A stretch of DNA of 6,559 bases from an uncultured beta proteobacterium (GTDB lineage: Bacteria > Pseudomonadota > Gammaproteobacteria > Burkholderiales > SG8-39). Where the stretch lies: NCBI GenBank assembly GCA_902826155.1, contig CADEDU010000113.1, positions 11,185-17,743 of the forward strand, in the 5' to 3' direction. Of this stretch, positions 1 through 5,690 are shown piece by piece. Below the pieces are notes generated by a model. It had not been told where the DNA came from. It searched no databases and was given only the letters and a program-made list of their open reading frames with translations. Position 1 is the first letter of the stretch; the number at the start of each line of letters is the position of its first letter. A program made the position numbers and the translations under genes.

Positions 1-558
1 TCTCTCGCCGTCCCAGGCAGTCATGCGCGCGTACAGCGATTCGGCGACATCGGCCGGCATCGCGAGCGCGCGATCGATGATCCGGCGTGATCGCTCCGTC
101 TCGCGCAGGAACATCGTGCCGAACTGTCGGCGGATGTGCGCCTCGAAACTGCCGGCACGCTCGATGGCCTGACGGATTGCCGCTTTCGGATCAGCGGTAG
201 CGCGATAGCTACCGTCTACGAGCACGACGCCCCGTACTCGATCATGGAGATCGAGCGCCGCCTGCAACACCACCCGGCAACCCATGCTGTGGCCGACCAG
301 CACCACGCGCCGCATCGCACATGCGTCCGCAAGTGCCGCCACGTCAGCGCCGTACACCACCGGATCGCATTCGGCGATCGCCCCTGCAGAGCGCCCGTGA
401 CCACGCAGGTCACAGCGCACGACCCGATAGCGATCGCGAAAGTACGCGGCCTGTGCATCCCAATCGTCCAGCGCGCAGGTGAAGCCGTGAACGAAGACGA
501 TGCCGTCAGCGCCCTCGCCTTCGCTGACGTAGTGCAACTTCGGGGAAATTCCAGCCAT
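1..558 (-). CDS. Alpha/beta hydrolase, N-terminal 186 residues (truncated by window edge)
   Basis: This is the N-terminal part of an alpha/beta-hydrolase-fold enzyme; the frame is open to base 1, so the C-terminus lies outside the window. The translation begins MAGISPKLHYVSEG. It shows the family landmarks in order: the oxyanion-hole HG (residues 24-25, in VFVHGF), the DLRGHGRS turn (50-57), the nucleophile elbow GHSMG with Ser91 (89-93), and the following strand VVLVDGS (111-117). A cap region starts around residue 120. The catalytic acid and histidine would lie in the missing part. There is no signal peptide, so it should be cytoplasmic. The ATG is preceded by CGAGG with 5 bases of spacing (564-568). 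It begins 33 bases after the stop of the dehydrogenase gene on the same strand, so the two are probably co-transcribed. The substrate cannot be told from sequence; an esterase or C-C hydrolase role is possible. The fold call is secure and the specific function is not. Confidence 0.9.
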   Translation of the reverse strand, partial: MAGISPKLHYVSEGEGADGIVFVHGFTCALDDWDAQAAYFRDRYRVVRCDLRGHGRSAGAIAECDPVVYGADVAALADACAMRRVVLVGHSMGCRVVLQAALDLHDRVRGVVLVDGSYRATADPKAAIRQAIERAGSFEAHIRRQFGTMFLRETERSRRIIDRALAMPADVAESLYARMTAWDGER

Positions 559-591
559 CGCAGCCTCGTTGCGCGCCGAACGGCGATGCCG

Positions 592-1371
592 TCAGATCAG
601 GCCTTTGTACGAACCGCCGTCGAGTTGCAGGTTCTGGCCGGAAATGAATCCGGCTTGCGCGCTGCACAAGTACGCGCAGGCATCGCCGAATTCATCCGGG
701 AGGCCAAATCGCCTGGCGGCGATGCTCTCGGCGATCCTGGCGCGCGCCTGCTCGATGGTGATCCCGTCGAGCTTCACCATGCGCTCGGCCATGTACTTCT
801 GCCGGTCGGTATCGATGCGCTCGGGCAGCAGGTTGTTGAGGGTGACGTTGTCGACCGCCACCTCGAGCGAGAGTGACTTGCACAGCGCCGTGAGGCCGGT
901 GCGCGCCGCAGTCGACAGGCCCATCTGCGGCCGCGGCGACTTCACCATCGCCGAGGTGATGTTGACGATGCGCCCGAATTTGCGCGCCCGCATTCCCGGG
1001 ATCAGCGCCTGAATCATGAAGATCGGCGCGAGCATGTTCGCTTCCAGCGCCGCGGTCCACGCTGCGCGATCCCAGTCCGCGAGCTTGCCCGGCGGCGGCC
1101 CGGAGTTGTTGTTCACCAGGATGTCGGCATCGGGACAGGCCGCCACCAGCGCTGCGCGCCCCGCATCGGTGTTGATGTCCGCCCGCAAGCCAACGATGTT
1201 CGCGCCGGTCTTCGATCGGAGCTCCTCGACCGCGCCGGCGAGCCGTGCCTCATCGAGTCCGTTGATCACGACCGAGCAGCCTTCGCGCGCGAGCGCTTGG
1301 GCACAAGCCTTACCCAGTCCGCGCGACGATGCACAGACGATCGCCTTGCGACCCTTGATACCCAGATCCAT
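592..1371 (-). CDS. Atypical SDR-family oxidoreductase lacking the Tyr/Lys catalytic pair
   Basis: This 259-residue protein has the size and Rossmann fold of a classical short-chain dehydrogenase, the family of 3-oxoacyl-ACP reductase. The cofactor loop reads CASSRGLGKA (residues 13-22), so the usual TG is Cys-Ala while the later Gly18 and Gly20 are kept. The NNAG motif appears as NNNSG (87-91). Asn112 and Ser140 of the catalytic tetrad are present. At the spacing where FabG-type enzymes have YxxxK (Tyr 13 residues after Ser) this protein has Ser153 and Arg157, in GLSTAARTGL. The family C-terminal signature is present as ISGQNLQLDGG (243-253). These features match the subgroup described as BKR-like SDR-like, whose members lack a perfect catalytic tetrad. 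Activity as a normal ketoreductase is therefore doubtful, and it may have another chemistry or a binding role. A strong ribosome site GAGGGGAG lies 5 bases before the ATG (1377-1384). It is probably the first gene of a unit with the hydrolase. Confidence 0.92.
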   Translation of the reverse strand: MDLGIKGRKAIVCASSRGLGKACAQALAREGCSVVINGLDEARLAGAVEELRSKTGANIVGLRADINTDAGRAALVAACPDADILVNNNSGPPPGKLADWDRAAWTAALEANMLAPIFMIQALIPGMRARKFGRIVNITSAMVKSPRPQMGLSTAARTGLTALCKSLSLEVAVDNVTLNNLLPERIDTDRQKYMAERMVKLDGITIEQARARIAESIAARRFGLPDEFGDACAYLCSAQAGFISGQNLQLDGGSYKGLI

Positions 1372-1376
1372 CGCTA

Positions 1377-1384
1377 CTCCCCTC
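1377..1384 (-). promoter_or_regulatory. Ribosome binding site of the SDR gene
   Basis: GAGGGGAG on the minus strand, 5 bases ahead of the ATG at 1371. It is the strongest Shine-Dalgarno match in the window and fixes the start of the dehydrogenase. Confidence 0.7.
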
Positions 1385-1435
1385 GATTGAAGCGCATGCC
1401 GGAGTATTTCACGACGCTACCGGGTTGCGAAGTCA

Positions 1436-1461
1436 CGCGCGCGCGCCCTCACCCGCGCGCG
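1436..1461 (-). other. CG-alternating stem-loop after the methyltransferase gene
   Basis: A run of alternating C and G (1436-1445) can pair with CGCGCGCG at 1454-1461 around an eight-base loop, giving a very stable 8-bp hairpin. On the minus strand it starts 11 bases after the methyltransferase stop codon. It lacks a T-run, so it is not a textbook Rho-independent terminator. It may protect the 3' end, assist termination, or simply reflect base composition. The rest of the 101-base gap to the dehydrogenase holds only that gene's ribosome site; I see no clear promoter. Confidence 0.4.
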
Positions 1462-1472
1462 GCTCGATGCCT

Positions 1473-3158
1473 CTATCTCGCCGGGAAGGCGCTCCCACGG
1501 GTCGGCGCGGAATCTCGCGAGCTGGCGCGAGCAGCGTCAAGATCGGCTGATCCGTCGCCGGCGCTGAGCAGTGCCGCATGCTCGAATCGACGCAGTGCGC
1601 GACGCACCAGCGCTGCCGCGGCGGCTCTTCGTTCACCCGCAACGCCCGCGTCATTCGCCGCCGATTCGTCCTCTGCCCCGCCTTCGTGCGACGGCTCCGA
1701 TTCATCGCGTCGCAGATCGATCGCCCCGCGCTCGGCCATCGCGACCAGCCGCTCGCGCAATTCGACTGCATCGAGCGTGCCATCGAGCATGGCGAGCACG
1801 GTTGATTCGCCGGGCGTGATACCCACCGGCTCCAGGCGCAGATTCCACACGATCGACTGATCGATGGCCGCAGCGACGCGGGCGGGCTCGAATGCTCGCG
1901 GACGACGGTCGCGTGCCCTGCCAGCCACCACTGCCTCGACGTGGAGTTGCACCACGCCTTCCCGTGCAAAGCGCAGCATCGTCTCGGCGACCTCGTCGCG
2001 AGTCGGCGCCTGCTGCTGGCCGAATCGCCGATGCTGGGTGGCCGCGAGCAACTCATCGAACCCGAGCGAATGCGGAAACGCCTGGGCCCAGGCCTGCAAC
2101 ATCGCCTGCATGACCAGATTCTCGGTCCGGATCGTCCGCCCGGTGGGGCTGCGAAACTCACGCTCCTGCTCGTACGGCGATTGCATCGGTGCCTGCTCGT
2201 AGTCGCAACTCGAATGCATCCGAGTGAGCAACCCCGAGCGCGGCGAACGATCGATCGAAGCGGCCGCGTGCGCATGCACGAGCAGCGTTTGACGCGACGT
2301 CCGGTTGCGCAGGAAATCCAGGCACTGCTCGGCCCCCACCCAGTCCTCGCCTGCCAGATGTCCAAGCGCCGCCGCGAGTTTCTTGCCGCGCTGATGCACG
2401 GCTTGCTCGCTGAAATTCGCCTCACCAAGCAAGGCCAGCCGCTGCTGCCGCGCCCGCGCCACGAACTCGCTGAAATAACACGGATGGCATTCGCGCTCGA
2501 AACTCTCGCCGAACAAGCGAGCGTCGGACCACCCCGCGATGCGCGACGCCTCGTTCACAAGCATGCGGCCATACGCGGTCTTGGCGTGCGCGTTCTCGTC
2601 GAGCCACTGGAGCATGGCGCGACCGTGCGCCAGCTTGAGTGCCGCATGGTCGACGCCCCGCACGTTGAAACGCATCGCGTCGCGGACGACTTCGCGCATC
2701 TTCCAGCCGGGATAAGTGTCGTAGCCCACGTACGCGACACCATCCGGCGCGAGGCTTTCGCGACAAAGGCGCAGCAGCGCCGCCTGCTGCGACGGACGCA
2801 GCGCTGAAAACAGGTCGTGGCAGATGATGTAGTCGAAAGGTTCGTCGAAGCGGGCACTGCCCAACTTCTCTACCTCCAGATGCGTGAACTCGACGTTGCT
2901 CAGTCGCAACGCTTCGCTCGATCGCCGCGCCTGCTCGATCAGCAACCGGTCGGTTTCGATCCCGACGAAGTGTGCGCCGCGATAGCGGGCGGCCATCGCC
3001 TGAAGGTGAGCGCCGTCGCCGCACCGCAGTTCAAGGACTCGGGCGCACGAGGGTTGCGCCGGCGCCAGGCCGTAGAGCGTCGCCACGATCGCGAGCCGAT
3101 CCGGTTGCGCAGGTGCGCCGATCGCGCTTGAGTCGAACTCGGCGGGTTTGGTAGACAT
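1473..3158 (-). CDS. Class I SAM methyltransferase with methyltransferase regulatory domain (PKMT-like)
   Basis: This predicted cytoplasmic SAM-dependent methyltransferase has about 561 residues. The N-terminal Rossmann domain (about 20-165) has motif I as VLELRCGDG (41-49), an acidic motif II residue Glu68 in VGIETD, a post-II segment FDYIICHDLF (108-117), and the family signature YVGYDTYPGW (143-152). It is followed by a middle region with HPCYFSEF (225-232) and NRTSRQTLLVH (285-295), matching the predicted methyltransferase regulatory domain (MethyTransf_Reg). A C-terminal winged-helix-like region (about 335-530) comes next. The same layout occurs in rickettsial protein-lysine methyltransferases, so a protein substrate is possible but unproven. 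Residue 45 is Arg where the family normally has Gly in LELGCG. The last 30 or so residues are a low-complexity Ala/Ser/Asp/Arg tail. An in-frame ATG at 3209 would add 17 basic residues, but family members start near M-S-x and neither start has a good ribosome site, so I prefer 3158. Confidence 0.88.
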   Translation of the reverse strand: MSTKPAEFDSSAIGAPAQPDRLAIVATLYGLAPAQPSCARVLELRCGDGAHLQAMAARYRGAHFVGIETDRLLIEQARRSSEALRLSNVEFTHLEVEKLGSARFDEPFDYIICHDLFSALRPSQQAALLRLCRESLAPDGVAYVGYDTYPGWKMREVVRDAMRFNVRGVDHAALKLAHGRAMLQWLDENAHAKTAYGRMLVNEASRIAGWSDARLFGESFERECHPCYFSEFVARARQQRLALLGEANFSEQAVHQRGKKLAAALGHLAGEDWVGAEQCLDFLRNRTSRQTLLVHAHAAASIDRSPRSGLLTRMHSSCDYEQAPMQSPYEQEREFRSPTGRTIRTENLVMQAMLQAWAQAFPHSLGFDELLAATQHRRFGQQQAPTRDEVAETMLRFAREGVVQLHVEAVVAGRARDRRPRAFEPARVAAAIDQSIVWNLRLEPVGITPGESTVLAMLDGTLDAVELRERLVAMAERGAIDLRRDESEPSHEGGAEDESAANDAGVAGERRAAAAALVRRALRRFEHAALLSAGDGSADLDAARASSRDSAPTRGSAFPAR

Positions 3159-3223
3159 GAATCGGGCGGCGCGGCGGGGCGAGCCGCCAACTGTACGCAC
3201 CGCTACCATCCTCGGGCCACGTC

Positions 3224-3243
3224 TGCCCGACGAAGGGCGGGCA
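3224..3243. other. Short inverted repeat in the methyltransferase leader
   Basis: TGCCCG (3224-3229) and CGGGCA (3238-3243) form a 6-bp stem around an eight-base loop. It sits between the AT-rich promoter-like patch and the start of the methyltransferase, so it would be near the 5' end of that transcript. On the plus strand it is followed by TTATTTAA, but no plus-strand gene ends here, so a plus-strand terminator role has no obvious client. Confidence 0.3.
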
Positions 3244-3256
3244 TTATTTAACTAAG
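3243..3256 (-). promoter_or_regulatory. AT-rich promoter-like patch upstream of the methyltransferase
   Basis: A 13-base AT-rich stretch, read on the minus strand as TTAGTTAAATAAT, stands out in GC-rich surroundings. It contains a possible -10 element about 90 bases upstream of the methyltransferase ATG at 3158. No convincing -35 hexamer is visible, because that position overlaps the terminator hairpin of the MFS gene. The same T-rich stretch also serves as the tail of that hairpin. It is the best promoter candidate for the methyltransferase, but weak. Confidence 0.35.
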
Positions 3257-3277
3257 CCCGAGTGTCGTGCACTCGGG
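3257..3277 (-). terminator. Probable Rho-independent terminator of the MFS gene
   Basis: CCCGAGTG and CACTCGGG form a perfect 8-bp GC-rich stem around the five-base loop at 3265-3269. On the minus strand the hairpin begins 33 bases after the MFS stop codon and is followed by a T/A-rich tail beginning CTTAGTTAAATAAT. The tail is interrupted rather than a pure T-run, so efficiency is uncertain. It would separate the MFS transcript from the methyltransferase gene. Confidence 0.65.
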
Positions 3278-3310
3278 TGAGTCGCTGATCGATCGACGGG
3301 ATCGCGCCGA

Positions 3311-4513
3311 TCACGCCGGCGCCGGCGCGGCACGGTGCAGCGGTGCGTCCTTCAGCGGGGCAGCAAGCATCGCGGCAAACAACGCCAGCCCGATCGCGAT
3401 CCACCACATCGTGTCGTACGAACCGGTGACGTCGAACACCTTCCCGCCCAGCCATGAGCCGAGAAACCCGCCGAGCTGATGGCTGCCGAACACGATGCCA
3501 TAGAGCGTGGAGAAATAGCGCGGACCGAACACTTGGGCCACGATCGCGCTCGTCGGCACCACCGTAGACAGGTACATCAAACCCATCGCCGCGGAGAACA
3601 GCATCGCCAGCGCAGGCGTCATCGGCAACATGAGCAGCGGCAGGAAGATGAGTGCCCGCCCGGCGTACACGATCGCGAGCAGATAGCGATTGCGGTAGCG
3701 CGAACCTAGCCAGCCGGCGCCGAACGAACCCAAAATGTTGAACAGCCCGATCAGCGCGAGCGACTGGGCCGCCACCGCGCCGCTCAGCCCGCGATCAGTG
3801 AGGAATGCCGGCAGGTGCGTCTGCACGTACGACACGTGAAAGCCGCACACGAAAAATGATGAGGTGAGCAGCCAGAAGCCCGAATGCCGACTCGCCTCGG
3901 CGAGTGCCTGCCGCATGCTGCTCGCCCCTGCGGGTGGAGCTGCAGCGCTCGTTCGGGGCGCACGCAGACCGAAGGCGATTGGAATGATCAGCGCCGCGCC
4001 CAACGCCAGGATCGAGGTGGCCGCCCGCCAGTCCCAAAGCCCGAGCAGGAACTGGGCACCGGGAATCATCACGAACTGCCCGATCGAGCCGGCCGACATG
4101 ATGATGCCGAAAGCGAGCGGACGTTTGTCCTGCGGCACCAGGCGCGCGACCGCACCCATCGCGATGCCCAGACTCACCGCCGTGCTGCCGATGCCAAGCA
4201 ACAGGCCGAAGGTGAACTGCAAGCCCAGGCCACTGGTGACCTGGGTGGCGATCAACAGGCCGGCGGCCGAGAACATCGCCCCGCCGATGACGACCTTCAT
4301 CGCGCCAAAGCGATCCGCGAGCGCCCCTGCAAACGGCCCGCCGATACCGGTGATGAGCGTGCTGATCGCCAGCGCCAGGCTGAACACTTCGCGCCCCAGC
4401 TGCAGTTCGGCGCTGATCGGCTTGAGAAACAGACCGAACGCCGCGCGAATGCCCAGGGCAAACGCGACGACGAAAGCGGCGCAGACGATGACGATCCAGG
4501 CAGAGCGTTGCAT
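3311..4513 (-). CDS. MFS transporter, YcxA/monocarboxylate-porter-like
   Basis: This inner-membrane carrier has about 400 residues and roughly twelve hydrophobic segments in the usual 6+6 arrangement. The first begins directly after the chosen start (MQRSAWIVIVCAAFVVAF). The segment AAFGLFLKPISAEL after helix 1, and motif A as GALADRFGAMKVV between helices 2 and 3, are typical of the MCT/YcxA-like branch of the major facilitator superfamily. Members are thought to move organic anions such as monocarboxylates; the substrate here is unknown. A hydrophilic Ala/Pro-rich loop (LRAPRTSAAAPPAG and following) separates the two halves. The start is uncertain: an in-frame ATG at 4555 with a nearby GGGGA, or a GTG at 4591, would add 14 or 26 residues including a run of five prolines. 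I chose 4513 because carriers of this family begin just before helix 1. The gene is followed by a hairpin terminator. Confidence 0.92.
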   Translation of the reverse strand: MQRSAWIVIVCAAFVVAFALGIRAAFGLFLKPISAELQLGREVFSLALAISTLITGIGGPFAGALADRFGAMKVVIGGAMFSAAGLLIATQVTSGLGLQFTFGLLLGIGSTAVSLGIAMGAVARLVPQDKRPLAFGIIMSAGSIGQFVMIPGAQFLLGLWDWRAATSILALGAALIIPIAFGLRAPRTSAAAPPAGASSMRQALAEASRHSGFWLLTSSFFVCGFHVSYVQTHLPAFLTDRGLSGAVAAQSLALIGLFNILGSFGAGWLGSRYRNRYLLAIVYAGRALIFLPLLMLPMTPALAMLFSAAMGLMYLSTVVPTSAIVAQVFGPRYFSTLYGIVFGSHQLGGFLGSWLGGKVFDVTGSYDTMWWIAIGLALFAAMLAAPLKDAPLHRAAPAPA

Positions 4514-4623
4514 GGCGAGATTCGGCGGAGGGGGTGGTCCGCGGGAAGGTACCATCAATCCCCGAAACCACCGCGACTCGGACTTTCGCACTCCGCACGC
4601 CAGCTGCTCTATGCGCGGGCGCC

Positions 4624-4662
4624 GAAAACACGAACAGCGCGAAACACGAAGCTTCCCGTGTT
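4624..4662. repeat. Direct repeats and imperfect palindrome upstream of the MFS gene
   Basis: AAACACGAA occurs at 4626-4634 and 4642-4650, 16 bases start to start. The second copy overlaps a hyphenated inverted repeat, AACACG (4643-4648) with CGTGTT (4657-4662), centred close to the 8-base palindrome GAAGCTTC (4648-4655). The cluster sits about 110-140 bases ahead of the preferred MFS start. It could be an operator for a regulator of the carrier. No clear -10/-35 pair is visible beside it. Confidence 0.35.
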
Positions 4663-4701
4663 ACGCGCCGCTTCGCCGACCTGACACGGCCGACAGCGAG
4701 A

Positions 4702-4718
4702 GCCGGTCGACGACCGGC
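4702..4718 (-). terminator. Stem-loop after the second cytochrome gene, possible terminator
   Basis: GCCGGTCG and CGACCGGC make a near-continuous palindrome of 17 bases; realistically a 6-bp stem (GCCGGT/ACCGGC) with a five-base loop. On the minus strand it starts 13 bases after the cytochrome stop codon. It is followed by TCTCGCTGTC rather than a T-run, so it is at best a weak intrinsic terminator or a 3'-end stabiliser. Confidence 0.4.
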
Positions 4719-4731
4719 CACGTCTGCTGCG

Positions 4732-5076
4732 TTACCGCCTCACATGCAGCGCGCCCTTCTGGCTGGAATAGTAGGCAGCGAGGTCCTGCATCTCTTTCGT
4801 GCTCAACGCCTGCGCCATCGGCGCCATGACCGCGTTCTTGCGCGCGCCGCTCTTATAGTCGCGCAGCGACCGCAGCAGGTAGTCGGCGTGCTGCCCGCCC
4901 AGCTTCGGATAGTCGGGAAACTGCTGAACACCGTTGCCGTCTTCACCGTGGCACGCGGCGCACACCTGCTTCGCCTTGGCGGCCCCGGCGGCGATGTCGG
5001 CGGCCAACACCGCGGAACAGCCGAACGTGCACACTGCCGCCGCTACAAATCTGGTTACGAATCCGATACTCATCAT
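4732..5076 (-). CDS. Exported monohaem cytochrome c (class I, c4/c553-like)
   Basis: This 114-residue periplasmic electron carrier starts with a Sec signal peptide (about residues 1-26) with the likely cleavage region AVLAAD. One haem-binding motif, CAACH (39-43), is followed by HGEDGNG, as in small class I cytochromes. The conserved PKLGGQH (58-63 region) and the C-terminal helix LSTKEMQDLAAYYSSQ (91-106) match halves of cytochrome c4-type proteins. The sixth haem ligand is Met84 or Met87. The gene has two adjacent ATG codons; AGGGA at 5085-5089 lies 8 bases before the first, which supports 5076. It lies 45 bases downstream of the other cytochrome gene on the same strand, and the two are probably co-transcribed. 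The redox partner is not evident from this window. Confidence 0.93.
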   Translation of the reverse strand: MMSIGFVTRFVAAAVCTFGCSAVLAADIAAGAAKAKQVCAACHGEDGNGVQQFPDYPKLGGQHADYLLRSLRDYKSGARKNAVMAPMAQALSTKEMQDLAAYYSSQKGALHVRR

Positions 5077-5084
5077 GCGTTCTT

Positions 5085-5089
5085 TCCCT
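5085..5089 (-). promoter_or_regulatory. Ribosome binding site of the 114-residue cytochrome
   Basis: AGGGA on the minus strand, 8 bases before the first of two tandem ATG codons. It favours the first ATG as the start. Confidence 0.55.
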
Positions 5090-5121
5090 GAGAGATCCCG
5101 TTGGCTGCGTTGTCCCGCGCG

Positions 5122-5463
5122 CTACTTGGCCGCACCGTAGTAGGCCGCCAGATCCGCCATGTCTTCTTCGCTCAACGCCATGGCCACGCCACGCATGCTC
5201 GGATGATTGCGTTCACCGGCCTTGTAGGCCTTCAGTGCGTTGACGATGTAGCCCGGATTTTGGCCGGCGATCATCGGCACGTGGTAGACCTCCGGAAATA
5301 CGCTGCGATAGCCCGGAATACCGTGGCAGCCGATGCACATCGACACCTTGTCCTTGGCCCTCGCCGCATCGCCCTTCGTGCCCGCCGCCTGCTGCGCCTG
5401 CACGCCGGCAGCCAGAACGATCAGGCCCGCTCCAATCAATCCCCTCGTAAGCCTTCCCTTCAC
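5122..5463 (-). CDS. Exported monohaem cytochrome c, GTG start
   Basis: This predicted periplasmic cytochrome has 113 residues. With the GTG at 5463 it starts MKGRLTRGLIGAGLIVLAAG, a good signal peptide with cleavage near VQA-Q (residue 23). The haem motif is CIGCH (43-47). The rest follows the same plan as the neighbouring cytochrome: AGQNPGYIVNALKAYKAG (66-83) and LSEEDMADLAAYYG (97-110), with Met90 or Met95 as the probable sixth ligand. The loop GIPGYRSVFPEVYHVP (48-63) is longer than in its neighbour. There is no ATG in the right place. The frame opens further upstream to a GTG at 5541, but that extension is hydrophilic and would bury the signal peptide, whereas the 5463 GTG has GCGAGG four bases ahead (5468-5473). 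It appears to be the first gene of a two-cytochrome unit and a diverged tandem duplicate of the second. Confidence 0.9.
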   Translation of the reverse strand: MKGRLTRGLIGAGLIVLAAGVQAQQAAGTKGDAARAKDKVSMCIGCHGIPGYRSVFPEVYHVPMIAGQNPGYIVNALKAYKAGERNHPSMRGVAMALSEEDMADLAAYYGAAK

Positions 5464-5579
5464 GACGCCTCGCTCGATGTGGTTGTGTGCAACGGGAGTG
5501 GAAGCGCCCGGGGTCGAATCCGCTGGGTCTGCTGAGTCCACGGAATCCGCTGCCCGCGTCGTTTCCGCCGCGTTCCGTC

Positions 5580-5605
5580 CCGACGTCGGACGAAAAATCG
5601 TCGGA
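5580..5605. promoter_or_regulatory. Palindrome and direct repeats at the predicted cytochrome transcription start
   Basis: The perfect 10-base palindrome CCGACGTCGG occupies 5580-5589. CGTCGGA occurs twice in direct orientation (5584-5590 and 5599-5605). CCGACG (5580-5585) can also pair with CGTCGG (5599-5604), and GACGA/TCGTC (5589-5593, 5598-5602) can form a small hairpin with an AAAA loop. On the minus strand the block sits immediately after the predicted -10 element, where a repressor site or structured 5' leader would act. Its role is inference only. Confidence 0.4.
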
Positions 5606-5634
5606 TTTTAACCGAGCCGATTCCCCGCGGTAAA
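5605..5634 (-). promoter_or_regulatory. Candidate sigma-70 promoter of the cytochrome pair
   Basis: On the minus strand TTTACC (5634-5629) and TAAAAT (5610-5605) are separated by 18 bases, matching the -35 and -10 consensus at 4 and 5 of 6 positions. Transcription would start near 5598, leaving a leader of about 135 bases before the GTG at 5463. Confidence 0.5.
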
Positions 5635-5652
5635 GAATCGTGACGCGCTCGC

Positions 5653-5658
5653 TATAAT
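5653..5658 (+). promoter_or_regulatory. Perfect -10 box of the MoxR-type ATPase gene
   Basis: TATAAT, an exact -10 consensus, lies 32 bases before the ATG at 5691. Transcription would start around 5665, giving a leader of about 25 bases. No good -35 hexamer is found 16-18 bases upstream, so the gene may depend on an activator or an otherwise weak contact. The position argues against the in-frame TTG at 5667 as the start codon, since it would sit almost on the transcription start. Confidence 0.6.
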
Positions 5659-5676
5659 CGAACGCTTTGACTCGGC

Positions 5677-5681
5677 AAGGA
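5677..5681 (+). promoter_or_regulatory. Ribosome binding site of the ATPase gene
   Basis: AAGGA, 9 bases before the ATG at 5691, decides this start over the upstream in-frame TTG at 5667. Confidence 0.6.
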
Positions 5682-5690
5682 CATACAAGC

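Noticed and set aside
195..212. GGTAGC...GCTACC inverted repeat
   Set aside because: It lies inside the hydrolase coding frame and encodes ordinary sequence after the conserved VLVDGS strand; probably chance.
136..876. 246-codon plus-strand open frame opposite the hydrolase and dehydrogenase
   Set aside because: Its translation has no recognisable domain and it lies antisense to two well-supported genes; long antisense frames are expected in GC-rich DNA.
1433..2428. 331-codon minus-strand frame inside the methyltransferase
   Set aside because: Arg/Ser/Cys-rich translation typical of an out-of-frame shadow; the methyltransferase frame carries the family motifs through the same region.
1941..2807. 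288-codon plus-strand frame opposite the methyltransferase
   Set aside because: No domain signature; antisense shadow of the conserved coding frame.
3795..4721. 308-codon minus-strand frame overlapping the MFS gene
   Set aside because: Arg/His-rich out-of-frame translation without membrane helices; the MFS frame explains the region.
3864..4829. 321-codon plus-strand frame opposite the MFS and cytochrome genes
   Set aside because: Antisense shadow spanning two real genes and their intergenic gap; no recognisable domain.
5005..5020. Possible lipoprotein lipobox at Cys20 of the 114-residue cytochrome
   Set aside because: The preceding residues (Thr-Phe-Gly) do not fit the lipobox pattern, and a standard signal peptidase I site follows at AVLAAD.
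5667..5690. Upstream TTG start adding 8 residues to the ATPase
   Set aside because: It would sit almost at the predicted transcription start, and AAGGA is correctly spaced for the ATG at 5691.
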